A DNA stretch of 24,553 nucleotides from WAOL01 sp964399035 (GCA_964399035.1 CAYNPH010000096.1:1-24553), one strand, 5' to 3'; counted from the first letter of the stretch, positions 15,244 through 24,331 are shown. Translations and numbers: made by a program. The notes: generated from the letters alone by a model not told the origin.

Positions 15244-16264
15244 GGAAGCATTTACTGGGAGGGATGTTGTAGGAAGGTTAACTGGTAGGGCAGAATTCAG
15301 AGTCGTCGTAGCTGACAGCTCCTACCTGCATATAGGATCGGGAGACTTCACCGTTAAGATCGGTGAGGATGAAGAGCTGGCCAAGATAGTTCACGGATCT
15401 AGAAGCCTCGAGGAAGTGTTGAGGTACGCTAATCAAAGAGTAGTTAGCGCAGGACAGTTATGCATGGGTTTAGTCAAGTATTCTGGGGTTCCCTGTATCC
15501 CTGGCTCAAGTATTAAGGGAATGGTTAGATCAAGGTTAGAACTCATTAACGAGCCAATAGGCAACACTGTCGACTCATGCTTTAGAGTGGTTTCCACGGC
15601 TCCCATGACTAAAAGGCCTTCCCAGGGAGTGCACGGCTGGAGGCATGCATGGATATGGTGGGATGCCCCCTCACAGGACAGAGGTCTCCCGTGCAACCCT
15701 CTCTCAACAGGCGACTATAGTGTGTGTAAGCTCTGCGACATATTCGGCGCTCCCGGGATTTCCTCAAGGGTGTTCTTTGGTAATGCATGCGCTAAGGGAG
15801 ATGTCAGAACTGTCACTAAGGTGCTAGATCATGATGAGTGCCTTGAGTTAGTGCCTCCCGGAACGGTCTTCTCCGGTGAATTCAGCTTTATCAACCTATC
15901 GCCTGAGGAGCTGGGATTAGTACTGATCGGTATGGGGGCAGGAAGCAAAGGGGTATTCAAGGACGTATTAATGGGTAAGTCGAAGTATAGGGTAAGGAGG
16001 TTGGCAGGGGGTAGGGAGATCGAGCTTGGAAGGGTTAGGTATGAGCTAGTGAGCCTAGTGCTAACGTCCAGACTTAAGAGGAACTTGCCTAGGTTCTTCA
16101 AGGAAAAATGCCTTAGTAAGGGACATATGATGATATGTAATGAGGCTACGATTAAGGATGTCGTGGCTCATCTAGTCGCTGAGGCAGTTAATGCATACCC
16201 GGGGTTCCGCAGGGCACTTACATTCTCCGAGGTTAACGTGAAGTACGGGATTGGGGGCGTGTAG
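15221..16264 (+). CDS. Third Cas7-family protein, divergent (Csm5-like or Csm3-like)
   Basis: I prefer ATG 15221, which overlaps the previous gene by 23 bases and lies 11 bases after GGAGGTGGGG, giving 347 aa. An in-frame start at 15188 is possible but would overlap by 56 bases. Seen: SSYLHIGSGDF, the usual RAMP entry; IPGSSIKGMVRSRLE; CKLCDIFGAPGISSRV with a CxxC pair; and a glycine run MGAGSKGVF in place of the standard glycine-rich loop. A 60-residue insert lies between SGDF and IPGSSIKG, where the catalytic Asp loop normally is, and no clear equivalent Asp is seen. A Trp/Pro-rich stretch (HGWRHAWIWWDAPSQ) is unusual and may contact a partner. The protein could cap the 3' side of the backbone as Csm5 does. 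Confidence 0.8.
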   Translation: MKRLRVRREAFTGRDVVGRLTGRAEFRVVVADSSYLHIGSGDFTVKIGEDEELAKIVHGSRSLEEVLRYANQRVVSAGQLCMGLVKYSGVPCIPGSSIKGMVRSRLELINEPIGNTVDSCFRVVSTAPMTKRPSQGVHGWRHAWIWWDAPSQDRGLPCNPLSTGDYSVCKLCDIFGAPGISSRVFFGNACAKGDVRTVTKVLDHDECLELVPPGTVFSGEFSFINLSPEELGLVLIGMGAGSKGVFKDVLMGKSKYRVRRLAGGREIELGRVRYELVSLVLTSRLKRNLPRFFKEKCLSKGHMMICNEATIKDVVAHLVAEAVNAYPGFRRALTFSEVNVKYGIGGV

Positions 16265-16267
16265 CCG

Positions 16268-16594
16268 ATGGGATGCTCTCAGATCGAGGGGCTGGAGTTT
16301 CTAAACGAGCTATTGGGCAGGAATTGCCTGGTATTCGCGTGCGATAGGGATCTGTCGGTAGTGATGTATAAGGAGATTCCAGAAGATGCTATGCACTCGT
16401 ATCTAGTGTCGTACGTAGTATGTAAGGAAGAGAGAGGGTACAGCCTCTATATTATCAGTCAGGGCAAGGCCATGTTATGTAGGGATGATGACATTAAAGA
16501 GATTATAAATAGGTATGTATACCCCAATACCGAGTCGTTGTTGTTAAGAGCTAGAAATCATGCAGGAACCATTAGTTCATTGCTTGGGAGGTGA
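16268..16594 (+). CDS. Small unrecognised protein (108 aa) inside the type III operon
   Basis: I do not recognise this protein. It begins at ATG 16268, three bases after the preceding stop, and ends nine bases before cas10, so it belongs to the operon. It has a mixed alpha-beta look: a helix (GLEFLNELLG), strands (CLVFACDRDLSVVMY and YSLYIISQGKAML), then a helix (DDIKEIINRYV) and a helical tail. Four cysteines are spread along it (3, 20, 25-region, 70s) without a clear metal motif. The TGA stop overlaps the GGAGGTGAT site of cas10, so translation of the two is probably coupled. It might be an extra complex subunit, comparable to the small lineage-specific proteins of III-D loci, or a regulator of Cas10. 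Confidence 0.65.
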   Translation: MGCSQIEGLEFLNELLGRNCLVFACDRDLSVVMYKEIPEDAMHSYLVSYVVCKEERGYSLYIISQGKAMLCRDDDIKEIINRYVYPNTESLLLRARNHAGTISSLLGR

Positions 16595-16603
16595 TGGATC
16601 AGA

Positions 16604-19438
16604 ATGAAAGTATACTCAGCGGTTTCTGCCCCCCTAATGGATGGCGAGGGTAAAGAGGTATATGTTATTGAAGCAAGGTTAGAGAAATTCAAGATGTATG
16701 TGGACGAGCTTGTGAGCTTGTTATCTAACAAGGAACTAGTACAGGTAGCATCGTCAGTAATTAGGAACAGCCCGAACACCAATGGACTTGTGAAGCTAAT
16801 TAAATTAATGAACGACTTAATAGTAATATACTTTAGGAGAACCTTTACCTCACCATTAACACCTCCACCTAGGAAACCTTCCGCTTACGCCTTCACACCT
16901 CAAGATCTATTCTACGTATATATAATTGCGGAAGACCTAGGTTTGCTAGAGGAAGAAGCAGCCAAAGATTTCCTCAGCACACCTCTGACAAAGCTTGATT
17001 CGAGGCTCATAAGTGACTTCATTGAAGCGGTCTTTAAGCTCCTAGGGGATACGTTCACCCGAGTATTTGCTGCTAAGAGATTGAGAGAGGTCTACGAAGA
17101 ATTCAGGGACATAGTGATGAGTGTGCCCGCTGACACTAGGCCAGGATTAAATATCTCTAAGCTATTACCTCACCTGTTAATGACCTCGGCCATAGCATCA
17201 TCAATATATCTATCCACTCATTGCCGTAAGAAGGAAAAATTGAGCATTGAGGGACAACTTCATCTAGAAATACTCAGGATGGCGTCTCTACTACACGATA
17301 TAGGCAAGCCCGAGTCATGGCTCAGCAGTATTCCACATCCGAAGGCTTCTGCCAAGATAGCGCAAGAAATCCTCGAAGCAATAAAGAAGTGTCTACTCTT
17401 GGCAGGAATAAGTAACCGTTCCGAAGTTATGAAGTTATTTAACGCTGCGACTAAGGCTATACTTGAGGTAATAGAAAATCATCACCGACCGAGCAATGTT
17501 TCTGAGGACATTATAGTTAATGACATAAGGATTAGAGTAAGGGAGCTAGTCAAAGTTATGAATGAGGCCGATAGAGCTTCATCGATGAGTGAAAGGTTAA
17601 CCAAGGAAGTAGCTAGGATAATGGTTGAGGAGGAAAGGGTCATAGGTAAGGGAATAAGTGAGGAGGAATTAATCAGGTACCTGAAGGGTGTTGGACGTGA
17701 GGTTCGCGAGTTCTGGGAGAGGAACTTCAGCGAGTCGGAGATAAGGGAGCTAAGTGATAAAGTGGCTAGGAGACTCAGCAAGGAAGTAATAACATTCACT
17801 AGGGTTCCTGAGCGTGTTAGTAATGTGAAGATGGCTGGTTTCGATGTGAGAGGTATACAGAAATTCATAAGGAGGGAGTCCCTGAGGGCCGTGATTGCAG
17901 CAAGCTTAATTATTGATCTTCTAGTGCTGTATGCAATACCTAGGTCACTTAGGGTAGCTGTGGGTGTGCCTCCAGAGTCTGTAGTGATGGCAGGAGGAGG
18001 AATGCTACTTGCTATAGTACCTAGTTGGGTCGATGAACCCATACTCAACGATGTTGTTAGGGAACTAAGAACAGGTGTTGATGTGAAGATTAAGTGCGCC
18101 ACAACAGATTTTCTAAGTCCTTGGATATTGACGCAAAGAACCCTCTCATGTAAGCTCAAGGCTAGGAAATTATATGTTGAGCGAAAGAAGTTAAGGCTCA
18201 GCGACGCGATCTTAGGTTATGAAGTACTTTGCGAATCATGTGGAAGGAGGCCAGCAACTACCAAGGATCCTCATGGACGCATGCTGTGTAACGAGTGTTC
18301 AGACCTGCTTGAGTTCGGGAGAAAAGTCTACATCAGGTATAAAATAAGGCTCCTTAGGGACCTAGGATATATTAAGGAGGAATACAGAGATAGAGACATC
18401 GAGAGTATCTACAGGAACTTAATGGAGTGGCTTTCAGGCTCAATGGACTACACGAGGAGAGGCAAGTACATATCCGTGATTAAGATGGATGGAAATTCCA
18501 TAGGATCCTATATGGCTAGAGCGATAACCCCTGCTGACGCCTACCTTAGGAGTGCGAGGATCGATCTAGGAGCTAAGTTAGGGGTGCAGGCATTCCTAGA
18601 GAGCCTAGCCTCCCTAGGGAGTAAAGTAGCTATAGTAGATAACCTAAGCTCCGATGAAGCTGTTGTTAGAACCTACTGTGGCATTCTCTATGTTGGAGGA
18701 GACGACCTACTGGCCATAATTCCCTCAAGCATGGCTCTCCCCTTATCCCTGTCAGTTGCTTACTGGTTCTGGAGGCTAACCGGAGTGAGAACAATGTCTG
18801 CTGGGATCGCCTGCGGCAAACCCAAGCACAACGTGTGGTTACTAATAGATACCGCCAATCAATTGCTCAAGAAAGCTAAACAGAGATTCAGGCAGGAGCT
18901 AAGGCAGGAGGGAAGAATTGAAAGCCTGCTACACGTGGGCCTTGAACTAGGGACTCAGCAAGTTCTCCCGTCAATGATTGATGAAGCGAAGGCTGTATAC
19001 GGAGCCACAGGATTAATGAGGATGCCTTCAAGAGTTCCGCTGAGAACCAAGAAACACCACTCAGATAGCATCCCCCTAGCTCTAAAGCTCATTACCGGGA
19101 ACGAAGTAAGCGATGTTACAAGCGAAAGATCCTTCACAGACTTGATTAAGGGATTGATGACCCCTAACGTACCTGATTTAATTATGATCAGAGGATCCGT
19201 GGCTGAAATACTGACCCAGATACTGGGGTCCCTTAAGAGTGAGAACCTTGACTTCATATGGGCATCGTTGGCTACGAGGCTCTCGTACATTGCTAGCAAA
19301 AGGGGAAGAACTGATGCAGAGGTTTACAGACTACTTGCTCTGGAAATGCTCCACGAACGTGAGAGTACTGGGAAGGTGCTTCTTCCACCGTTGAGGGATC
19401 TCCTAATGATATTCAACATAATGCTGGGCGGAGGGTGA
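16604..19438 (+). CDS. cas10: Cas10, large subunit with HD nuclease and GGDD cyclase motifs
   Basis: This 944-aa protein is the signature subunit of type III CRISPR. On target RNA binding it should cut single-stranded DNA (HD domain) and make cyclic oligoadenylate from ATP (second Palm domain). Seen: an HD domain with LLHDIGKPE (H231, D232), a following HPKASAKIA and ENHHRPSN; a first Palm domain opening KMAGFDVRGIQKFIRRE; a zinc finger C543xxC546 and C562xxC565; the start of the second Palm, IKMDGNSIGSYM; and GGDD at 698-701 in ILYVGGDDLLAIIP. Both active sites look intact. The start is ATG at 16604, eight bases after GGGAGGTGAT. The next gene starts seven bases after its stop. With the Csx10-like neighbour, it fits subtype III-D, though III-A/Csm1 is close in architecture. 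Confidence 0.97.
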   Translation: MKVYSAVSAPLMDGEGKEVYVIEARLEKFKMYVDELVSLLSNKELVQVASSVIRNSPNTNGLVKLIKLMNDLIVIYFRRTFTSPLTPPPRKPSAYAFTPQDLFYVYIIAEDLGLLEEEAAKDFLSTPLTKLDSRLISDFIEAVFKLLGDTFTRVFAAKRLREVYEEFRDIVMSVPADTRPGLNISKLLPHLLMTSAIASSIYLSTHCRKKEKLSIEGQLHLEILRMASLLHDIGKPESWLSSIPHPKASAKIAQEILEAIKKCLLLAGISNRSEVMKLFNAATKAILEVIENHHRPSNVSEDIIVNDIRIRVRELVKVMNEADRASSMSERLTKEVARIMVEEERVIGKGISEEELIRYLKGVGREVREFWERNFSESEIRELSDKVARRLSKEVITFTRVPERVSNVKMAGFDVRGIQKFIRRESLRAVIAASLIIDLLVLYAIPRSLRVAVGVPPESVVMAGGGMLLAIVPSWVDEPILNDVVRELRTGVDVKIKCATTDFLSPWILTQRTLSCKLKARKLYVERKKLRLSDAILGYEVLCESCGRRPATTKDPHGRMLCNECSDLLEFGRKVYIRYKIRLLRDLGYIKEEYRDRDIESIYRNLMEWLSGSMDYTRRGKYISVIKMDGNSIGSYMARAITPADAYLRSARIDLGAKLGVQAFLESLASLGSKVAIVDNLSSDEAVVRTYCGILYVGGDDLLAIIPSSMALPLSLSVAYWFWRLTGVRTMSAGIACGKPKHNVWLLIDTANQLLKKAKQRFRQELRQEGRIESLLHVGLELGTQQVLPSMIDEAKAVYGATGLMRMPSRVPLRTKKHHSDSIPLALKLITGNEVSDVTSERSFTDLIKGLMTPNVPDLIMIRGSVAEILTQILGSLKSENLDFIWASLATRLSYIASKRGRTDAEVYRLLALEMLHERESTGKVLLPPLRDLLMIFNIMLGGG

Positions 19439-19445
19439 TGAAAAA

Positions 19446-20162
19446 GTGGTCAAGCTTAGGGTAGGGGCAGTGCTAAAAGTTAAGGGAACAGCCTTCTGGG
19501 GAGGACCTTTCAAAGATATCACATCAGGACTAACGATAAGCACATGCTATCACGCCGGATTAGGGAGAAGCACAATATGCATTAGAGGTCAGTACATCAA
19601 GGGTCTTCTGAGAAAATGGTCTGAGTCAGTAGAGCCATTACTCATAAGGGCTGGAATACTACAGGGCAATGGATTGACAGACAGGATCTTCGGCCAAAGA
19701 GCCCAGCCTGGAAGAGTTTGTTCTAAACCCACCTCGGAGCCAGCGTTGATCACGATCGCTGATGCATTCCCAGTAAGAAGCATAAGGGATGCCACAGATC
19801 TATTCGATTCCGGCGAGTTCAACTACCTAGCCGATACTTCTGGGAAGGTCTGTGATGCTATGTTGGATCTAATATCACGCATCAGGATCGATGATGTAAG
19901 CGGCAGGGCGGCCGAGTACTCGCTCTTCCACGAAACTAGGGTAGTTCCAGGAACGCTCTTCTACTTCGAAGCCATTCTCAAACCTCTGAGGAACCATGAG
20001 ATCCGTGACGCGGCTAGGCTACTTACTACTTCAATAACGCAGTTAAGTATATCTAGTGCAGGGAGGACGGGAACTACTATACGTGTGGAGGAGGTAATGA
20101 TTGAGCCTACGGACTTGCTTAGTGATAATATAATCTCACTCATAAGGGGGTGGATAAAGTGA
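19446..20162 (+). CDS. Fourth RAMP protein, short Cas7-like
   Basis: This 238-aa protein starts at GTG 19446, behind GGAGGGTGAT. It has the RAMP pattern in reduced form: an opening strand (LRVGAVLKVKGTAFWGG), IRGQYIKGLLRKW in place of IPGSSIKG, RIFGQRAQPGR in place of the LFG segment, FHETRVVPGTLFYFEAIL, and a weak glycine-rich loop, SSAGRTGTTIRVE. It is shorter than its paralogs and lacks their cysteine pair. An Asp in the first loop (GGPFKDITSG) could be the catalytic one, but the alignment is uncertain. It lies between cas10 and the Csx10-like gene, so it may join the crRNA 5' end assembly. It could instead be counted as a Cas5 relative. The RAMP fold itself is fairly secure. Confidence 0.75.
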   Translation: MVKLRVGAVLKVKGTAFWGGPFKDITSGLTISTCYHAGLGRSTICIRGQYIKGLLRKWSESVEPLLIRAGILQGNGLTDRIFGQRAQPGRVCSKPTSEPALITIADAFPVRSIRDATDLFDSGEFNYLADTSGKVCDAMLDLISRIRIDDVSGRAAEYSLFHETRVVPGTLFYFEAILKPLRNHEIRDAARLLTTSITQLSISSAGRTGTTIRVEEVMIEPTDLLSDNIISLIRGWIK

Positions 20163-21331
20163 GGGTGTTTGATGTATCGATAAAGTTCTTGACACCAGCT
20201 ATAATCTCTACTAAGAGAGGATATAGAGGGATGTTATACTTAGGTTCGTCAAATAAAATACCTGGATCCACCATTAGAGGAGCCTTAATGACTTGGGCAT
20301 TGAGGGAGGAGCTAGTCAGTAAGAATGAACTTGATGACGAGGTATTAGATCCTAAGTACGGTATTACACCATTCATAGCTACGAATGAGAAGTTACGAAT
20401 GTATCATGATCTGCAGATAGCCCACGCACTCGCCTTCAAGTTTAAGGACGGACTGGGAGAGCCAAGAGTGTATTCAATAGGAATTAAAGAACTGCTTGAG
20501 GAGGTTAGGCAACGTCAAGGAGCAGGTATCGTTGATGCGCTAAGTGAACTGATAGCTAGAGTGAGCACCGCAATCGATTTGAGAGGAAACGAATTACTTT
20601 CATCCTCAAACATCGAGGATGTTACTGGGCAACCTGTGCGTTTGGAGGGTAGTGCTTGGAAGATATGCGACAATGTTAGTCAAGGACTATACATAGGAAC
20701 CGGTATCGACAGAAGTAGGAGATCGGTAGTGCCTGGGGTTCTATTTGGTTACGAGTACGTTAGGCCCGGATCGACCTACGCTGGCATAATTGCTTGTGAA
20801 GAGAACTCCATAATGTTTGAAATAATAAAGGAGCTAATGAGATTGTCGGGGAAGGCTAAAGTTAGTATAGGTAAGGGGGTAGGGAGAGGGTATGGTGTAG
20901 CAAGCATCCATGTCAGGGAAGCAGAAGCTATCCAAGTGTCTAGTAAAGTTAGGGGATCAAACTACATAGCGCTTGAGGTGATAGGGCCCACGGCAATGCA
21001 GCCACCGTTAGATAGCAATCAGCTCCCAATTCCTCGCCCTATATTCCCGAGTGACTCTTTAAACATCTGTAGGGACGGTAAGTGCCTCAAGTTAAGCATT
21101 AAGGCAGTATACGGTGGTGAAACAACTGTTGGTGGGTGGTCGTTGAGAACTAGCTCTCCAAAGCTGTCCTTCAGCGCCCTAAGCCACGGATCAATAGTAA
21201 TTGCGGAAGTAGATGGCGACTTAGGGGTACTTGACCTAATTCCCTATTTAGGCATCAATAACCTAGCATCCCAAGGTTACAATATACTCTTACCACTAAT
21301 TGAGGACTTCCTACCAAGGTACGGCGGGTGA
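20159..21331 (+). CDS. Csx10-like Cas5-family protein of a type III-D complex
   Basis: I place the start at GTG 20159, which overlaps the previous stop as GTGA and lies behind GGGGTGG (390 aa). An earlier in-frame GTG at 20150 lacks a spaced binding site. Seen: RAMP entry VFDVSIKFLTPAIIS, then KIPGSTIRGALMTWAL, the form typical of Csx10/Csm4; VVPGVLFGYEYVRPG; the glycine-rich loop SIGKGVGRGYGVASI; and a second RAMP-like half ending VGGWSLRTSSPKL and ALSHGSIVIAEV, where Csx10 proteins carry an AxxxGS motif. Cas5-type subunits hold the crRNA 5' handle and contact Cas10. The Csx10-like features are the main reason for calling this locus III-D rather than III-A. Csm4 is the alternative name. Confidence 0.75.
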   Translation: MRVFDVSIKFLTPAIISTKRGYRGMLYLGSSNKIPGSTIRGALMTWALREELVSKNELDDEVLDPKYGITPFIATNEKLRMYHDLQIAHALAFKFKDGLGEPRVYSIGIKELLEEVRQRQGAGIVDALSELIARVSTAIDLRGNELLSSSNIEDVTGQPVRLEGSAWKICDNVSQGLYIGTGIDRSRRSVVPGVLFGYEYVRPGSTYAGIIACEENSIMFEIIKELMRLSGKAKVSIGKGVGRGYGVASIHVREAEAIQVSSKVRGSNYIALEVIGPTAMQPPLDSNQLPIPRPIFPSDSLNICRDGKCLKLSIKAVYGGETTVGGWSLRTSSPKLSFSALSHGSIVIAEVDGDLGVLDLIPYLGINNLASQGYNILLPLIEDFLPRYGG

Positions 21332-21336
21332 TAAAG

Positions 21337-22266
21337 ATGAATGAAGGGTTGAGAAACAGGTTAATATTGAAACTAAAGTTCGTGCATCTAGGCTCGTCAC
21401 TACTTCACGTGGGCTCTGGGAAAGCTGAGGGAGAGCTCCTAAAGGTAGTTAGGGTACGTAGCAGTGAGGGAAAACAGCTGTTCATAATTCCCTCACATAG
21501 TATTAAGGGCGTCCTTAGGAGAGTTAGCGAACTCATCGCGAAATCAACAAGTATTGAGAAGGAGGGATTAGAGTACTCCCTAATAAGGGCTCACTGCGAA
21601 TTAGAAGGTGAGGGGGTAAGGCATATCTGTAGCGATGATGAGGACCTTAAAACAATAAACGACTATATTAATGGGATCCTAAGCAATGAATCTTTAGCGC
21701 GTAAATACATACCTCCCGACTCCCTTGATAGTATAAGAGAAGCATTTGAGAGTGAAGGCATTAAAGGCACAGCGGAATTGGAGCCCATTGTAGCTCACAA
21801 ATGCCCGTTATGCAATCTATATGGGGGCCCCGGCCTCGGCGGCAAAATACTAGTAAATGACATAGTACTGGAGGGAGCATCTACATTCATTATCAGTAGA
21901 ACAAGTATCGAAAGAGCCTCAGGCAAAGTTAGAGAAGGGGCACTCTTCACCGTTGAAGCTCTAAATATCCCGGAATTCATAATCACGCTGATCGTTGAGA
22001 ACATCACCCCCGGAAGCATTGAATCCTTAATACTTGCTGGAACACTGAAATGGCTCACGAACATAGGTGTGAGCTTCGGAGGGATGAAAAGCGTGGGAAT
22101 GGGGCACTACGTACTGAGCAGTAGCGAGTCGCGTGGGGTACTAATAAACTATAACGAGGAGACAGGGAACGTCGAGGAATTTCTGGAGAGGCTAGTGAAT
22201 CCGCTTAGATACGTTGATGAAGGAGTTAACATTGAGGAAATCATAGAGGTTTTAATGGCGCGGTAA
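21337..22266 (+). CDS. Fifth Cas7-family (Csm3-like) protein, catalytic Asp replaced
   Basis: I choose ATG 21337, four bases after GGGTGAT (309 aa). GTG 21328, overlapping the previous stop as GTGA, is the alternative. Seen: LLHVGSGKAEGELLKVV, where Glu33 or a neutral residue stands at the place of the Csm3 catalytic Asp; IPSHSIKGVLRR in place of IPGSSIKG; CPLCNLYGGPGLGG, the metal-binding CxxC segment with glycine turn; FIISRTSIERASGKVREGALF; and the loop GGMKSVGMGHYVL. It also carries an acidic linker of about 90 residues between the second and third motifs. It probably serves as a non-cutting backbone or end subunit, as Csm5 does. It is the last gene of the operon, and 76 bases follow before the Csx1-like gene. 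Confidence 0.87.
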   Translation: MNEGLRNRLILKLKFVHLGSSLLHVGSGKAEGELLKVVRVRSSEGKQLFIIPSHSIKGVLRRVSELIAKSTSIEKEGLEYSLIRAHCELEGEGVRHICSDDEDLKTINDYINGILSNESLARKYIPPDSLDSIREAFESEGIKGTAELEPIVAHKCPLCNLYGGPGLGGKILVNDIVLEGASTFIISRTSIERASGKVREGALFTVEALNIPEFIITLIVENITPGSIESLILAGTLKWLTNIGVSFGGMKSVGMGHYVLSSSESRGVLINYNEETGNVEEFLERLVNPLRYVDEGVNIEEIIEVLMAR

Positions 22267-22312
22267 ATTCCTTAGGGTCGTTAGCGGAGCGTGCGTGACT
22301 CAGTAGCCTGCA

Positions 22313-22325
22313 TTATTTGCTTTTA
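22313..22325 (+). promoter_or_regulatory. Possible promoter of the Csx1-like gene
   Basis: TTATTTGCTTTTA lies about 25 bases before the GTG at 22343 and could give a near-leaderless transcript. It sits in a 76-base gap where base bias resets sharply to G/T-rich, which also suggests a new transcription unit. The match to a TATA consensus is imperfect. Confidence 0.35.
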
Positions 22326-22342
22326 GGGTTCGTTCTTTCGGA

Positions 22343-24331
22343 GTGGATAGCGAGTTATTAATTTTGTTGGCTGGTCTTAAGGGCTTTTTATTTAAGGGAA
22401 AAGCTAAAAGGTTGGGTGTAAGATTTTTGTGTGATTACCTGATGAAGGTAATGACATTTTCAAACCCAGGTAATTTTAAGAGGTATTCTGAGGTGTTTTA
22501 CCGTGTTTACGTGCCTTCCGTAGGGAGTGCTCAGTCGCGTGAGTCTGTTGTCGTGGCCACGAACTTCGGTTCACTAGCTATAACCGCCGCTAATCTCTAC
22601 AAGCACCTTGAGCCTGAGGGCGAAGGAGACGGGTATCGATTTTTCCTAGGTTTGTTAGTGCCTATAACGTTGTCGCAGTCACTTCTCAACGCTGAGGAGG
22701 TATGCTCGTTTTTCTCTAGCGAAGGTGGTGAGGGGCCTAGATGCCTAGCATCAAAGGTAATTGAGGAGCTAGCGAATAAGGCACGTTCCTGGTGTGAGGA
22801 TCCGAAGAAGGAGGAGCGTCTTAAGAAGGTAGTGAGCAGTAAGGAGGTTCTAGTGCCGAAGATAGAGATCCGTAGCTCAGCAAGCGGACGCGAGCATGCC
22901 GTGCATAGTGACGTTAAGCGTACGTTGCCCGCTGTGGAGTTTACTGAATGCAACCTCGATGTCGAGGTTCTTGGGAAGGAGGAAGGGATGTGGGAGGTCA
23001 AGGGAGTTATGGGTGTTGCTATAGTTCCGCTGACAGGTAGCTTTAAGCTTAGTAATGGTAAGATGCTTTTGTTTAGGGAGGCAACGAGGAACGTTATCCA
23101 GACCTACAGTGAATTAGCACTAGCAACTTACCTGCAGGCCGTAAGGGAGTTACTCCACGAAGCCATAGAGAGGTTACTCGGAACCTCGCAAAGCCCTGAG
23201 GATAACGTGCGCTTACTCGTGGACACGTCGTACGGCCTAAACAGCGCCACGATCGCGATGTTCCACGCCGTAACGAAGTCATTGCCGCTAATCCGCTACG
23301 AGATACTGAGGCACGGCACCAAGGAGCCTGAAGTGTTATTCTATAACAGCGACCCAGCCATAGGACTTAATCCCTCGAACTCACTTGAACAAACAGCTAA
23401 GAACAACATCAGCTACTACTACGTCCACAGGAAAGCAGGGTCACTAAAGCTGGTTATGGAGGAAGTAGAGGACATAATCCTAAGCGACAACGCCGAGAAC
23501 TCAGGAGGCCATGAGACCCCCCACCGCAAGGTGTTACGGGGCCTATACCTACTAAGCCTAGGCCTAATACCGTGGGGGCTATACGAGGTCGAAACAGCTA
23601 GTGAGATCAGCAAGCACGGGGACTGGGGCAACGTCCTGGAGTACGAGACCAAAGAGAAGGAAGGAGAGATAGAGATCCGTTATAAACCAGCATCCCAACA
23701 AATAACGCCACAGCTAGCCCAGAAGGAGATCCTAGGGCTCTGGCTAGCCGCCCTAACCAAGGAAAGCGTGAGCAGACTAATCGAAAGTAACGGATCCGGC
23801 GAGCAACTAGCGATTAAGGAGATACCGCTCCCTGAATGCCGAAGCAATGTGGAGGGCAAGGACGACGCAGTAAGATGCTACAACATCAGGGAACTAAAGA
23901 GGAAAATTGCCGAGAGCAACAGCCCCAAAGACGTCACCCAAGAATGGTGGGTATCATTCATTAACGAAGTCATAGGGGCCGTAGCTGGGGTTGTGTTCGA
24001 GTATGAGGCCGACGTGTGGCTGAAAAATCCAGCACGAAGCCTGCGTCACCTAATCCCGCAAGAATATATTAAGAAGGAAGTAAGTTCACTCAATGAACTG
24101 ATTAATTATGTCTGCCCCGAGAACGAGGAAATGTGTTGCTTACCGAACAAGGATGTAAGGTTAAACGAGCAGGAAGAAATACGGCACGTAATAGCCCACG
24201 CAGGACTAACCACCGTACACCCCCACGTGAGGTTCCTGCTGGAAAAGAGGGACGGGAGGAACTACTCACTCAAGTGGTTCTGCATAATGCGGTCATTCCC
24301 GTTCGATGAACTCAAGAAGAAAATCCAATAA
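22343..24331 (+). CDS. Large Csx1-like CARF-HEPN ribonuclease
   Basis: This 662-aa protein is probably an RNase activated by cyclic oligoadenylate from Cas10. Seen: TFSNPGNFKRYSEVFYRV near residue 38, resembling the ATWGNPxxWxEVxY opening of Csx1; VDTSYGLNSATIAMF (D294, G298, N300), resembling the D-THG-N motif of the Csx1 CARF domain; and a C-terminal HEPN site EEIRHVIAHAGLT with R614 and H619 (RxxxxH), close to RHxxAHAG in Csx1. It is longer than the roughly 450-500 aa of known Csx1 proteins. The extra length is in an acidic, cysteine-bearing insert within the CARF half and a middle region before HEPN. The start, GTG 22343, is the first reasonable codon. As a stand-alone gene at the end of the operon it suits an effector. 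Family membership rests on motifs read by eye. Confidence 0.72.
   Translation: MDSELLILLAGLKGFLFKGKAKRLGVRFLCDYLMKVMTFSNPGNFKRYSEVFYRVYVPSVGSAQSRESVVVATNFGSLAITAANLYKHLEPEGEGDGYRFFLGLLVPITLSQSLLNAEEVCSFFSSEGGEGPRCLASKVIEELANKARSWCEDPKKEERLKKVVSSKEVLVPKIEIRSSASGREHAVHSDVKRTLPAVEFTECNLDVEVLGKEEGMWEVKGVMGVAIVPLTGSFKLSNGKMLLFREATRNVIQTYSELALATYLQAVRELLHEAIERLLGTSQSPEDNVRLLVDTSYGLNSATIAMFHAVTKSLPLIRYEILRHGTKEPEVLFYNSDPAIGLNPSNSLEQTAKNNISYYYVHRKAGSLKLVMEEVEDIILSDNAENSGGHETPHRKVLRGLYLLSLGLIPWGLYEVETASEISKHGDWGNVLEYETKEKEGEIEIRYKPASQQITPQLAQKEILGLWLAALTKESVSRLIESNGSGEQLAIKEIPLPECRSNVEGKDDAVRCYNIRELKRKIAESNSPKDVTQEWWVSFINEVIGAVAGVVFEYEADVWLKNPARSLRHLIPQEYIKKEVSSLNELINYVCPENEEMCCLPNKDVRLNEQEEIRHVIAHAGLTTVHPHVRFLLEKRDGRNYSLKWFCIMRSFPFDELKKKIQ

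Noticed and set aside
17482..18159. 225-codon open frame opposite cas10
   Set aside because: It is antisense to the HD-to-Palm region of cas10, has a serine-, leucine- and threonine-rich shadow composition, and shows no start signal.
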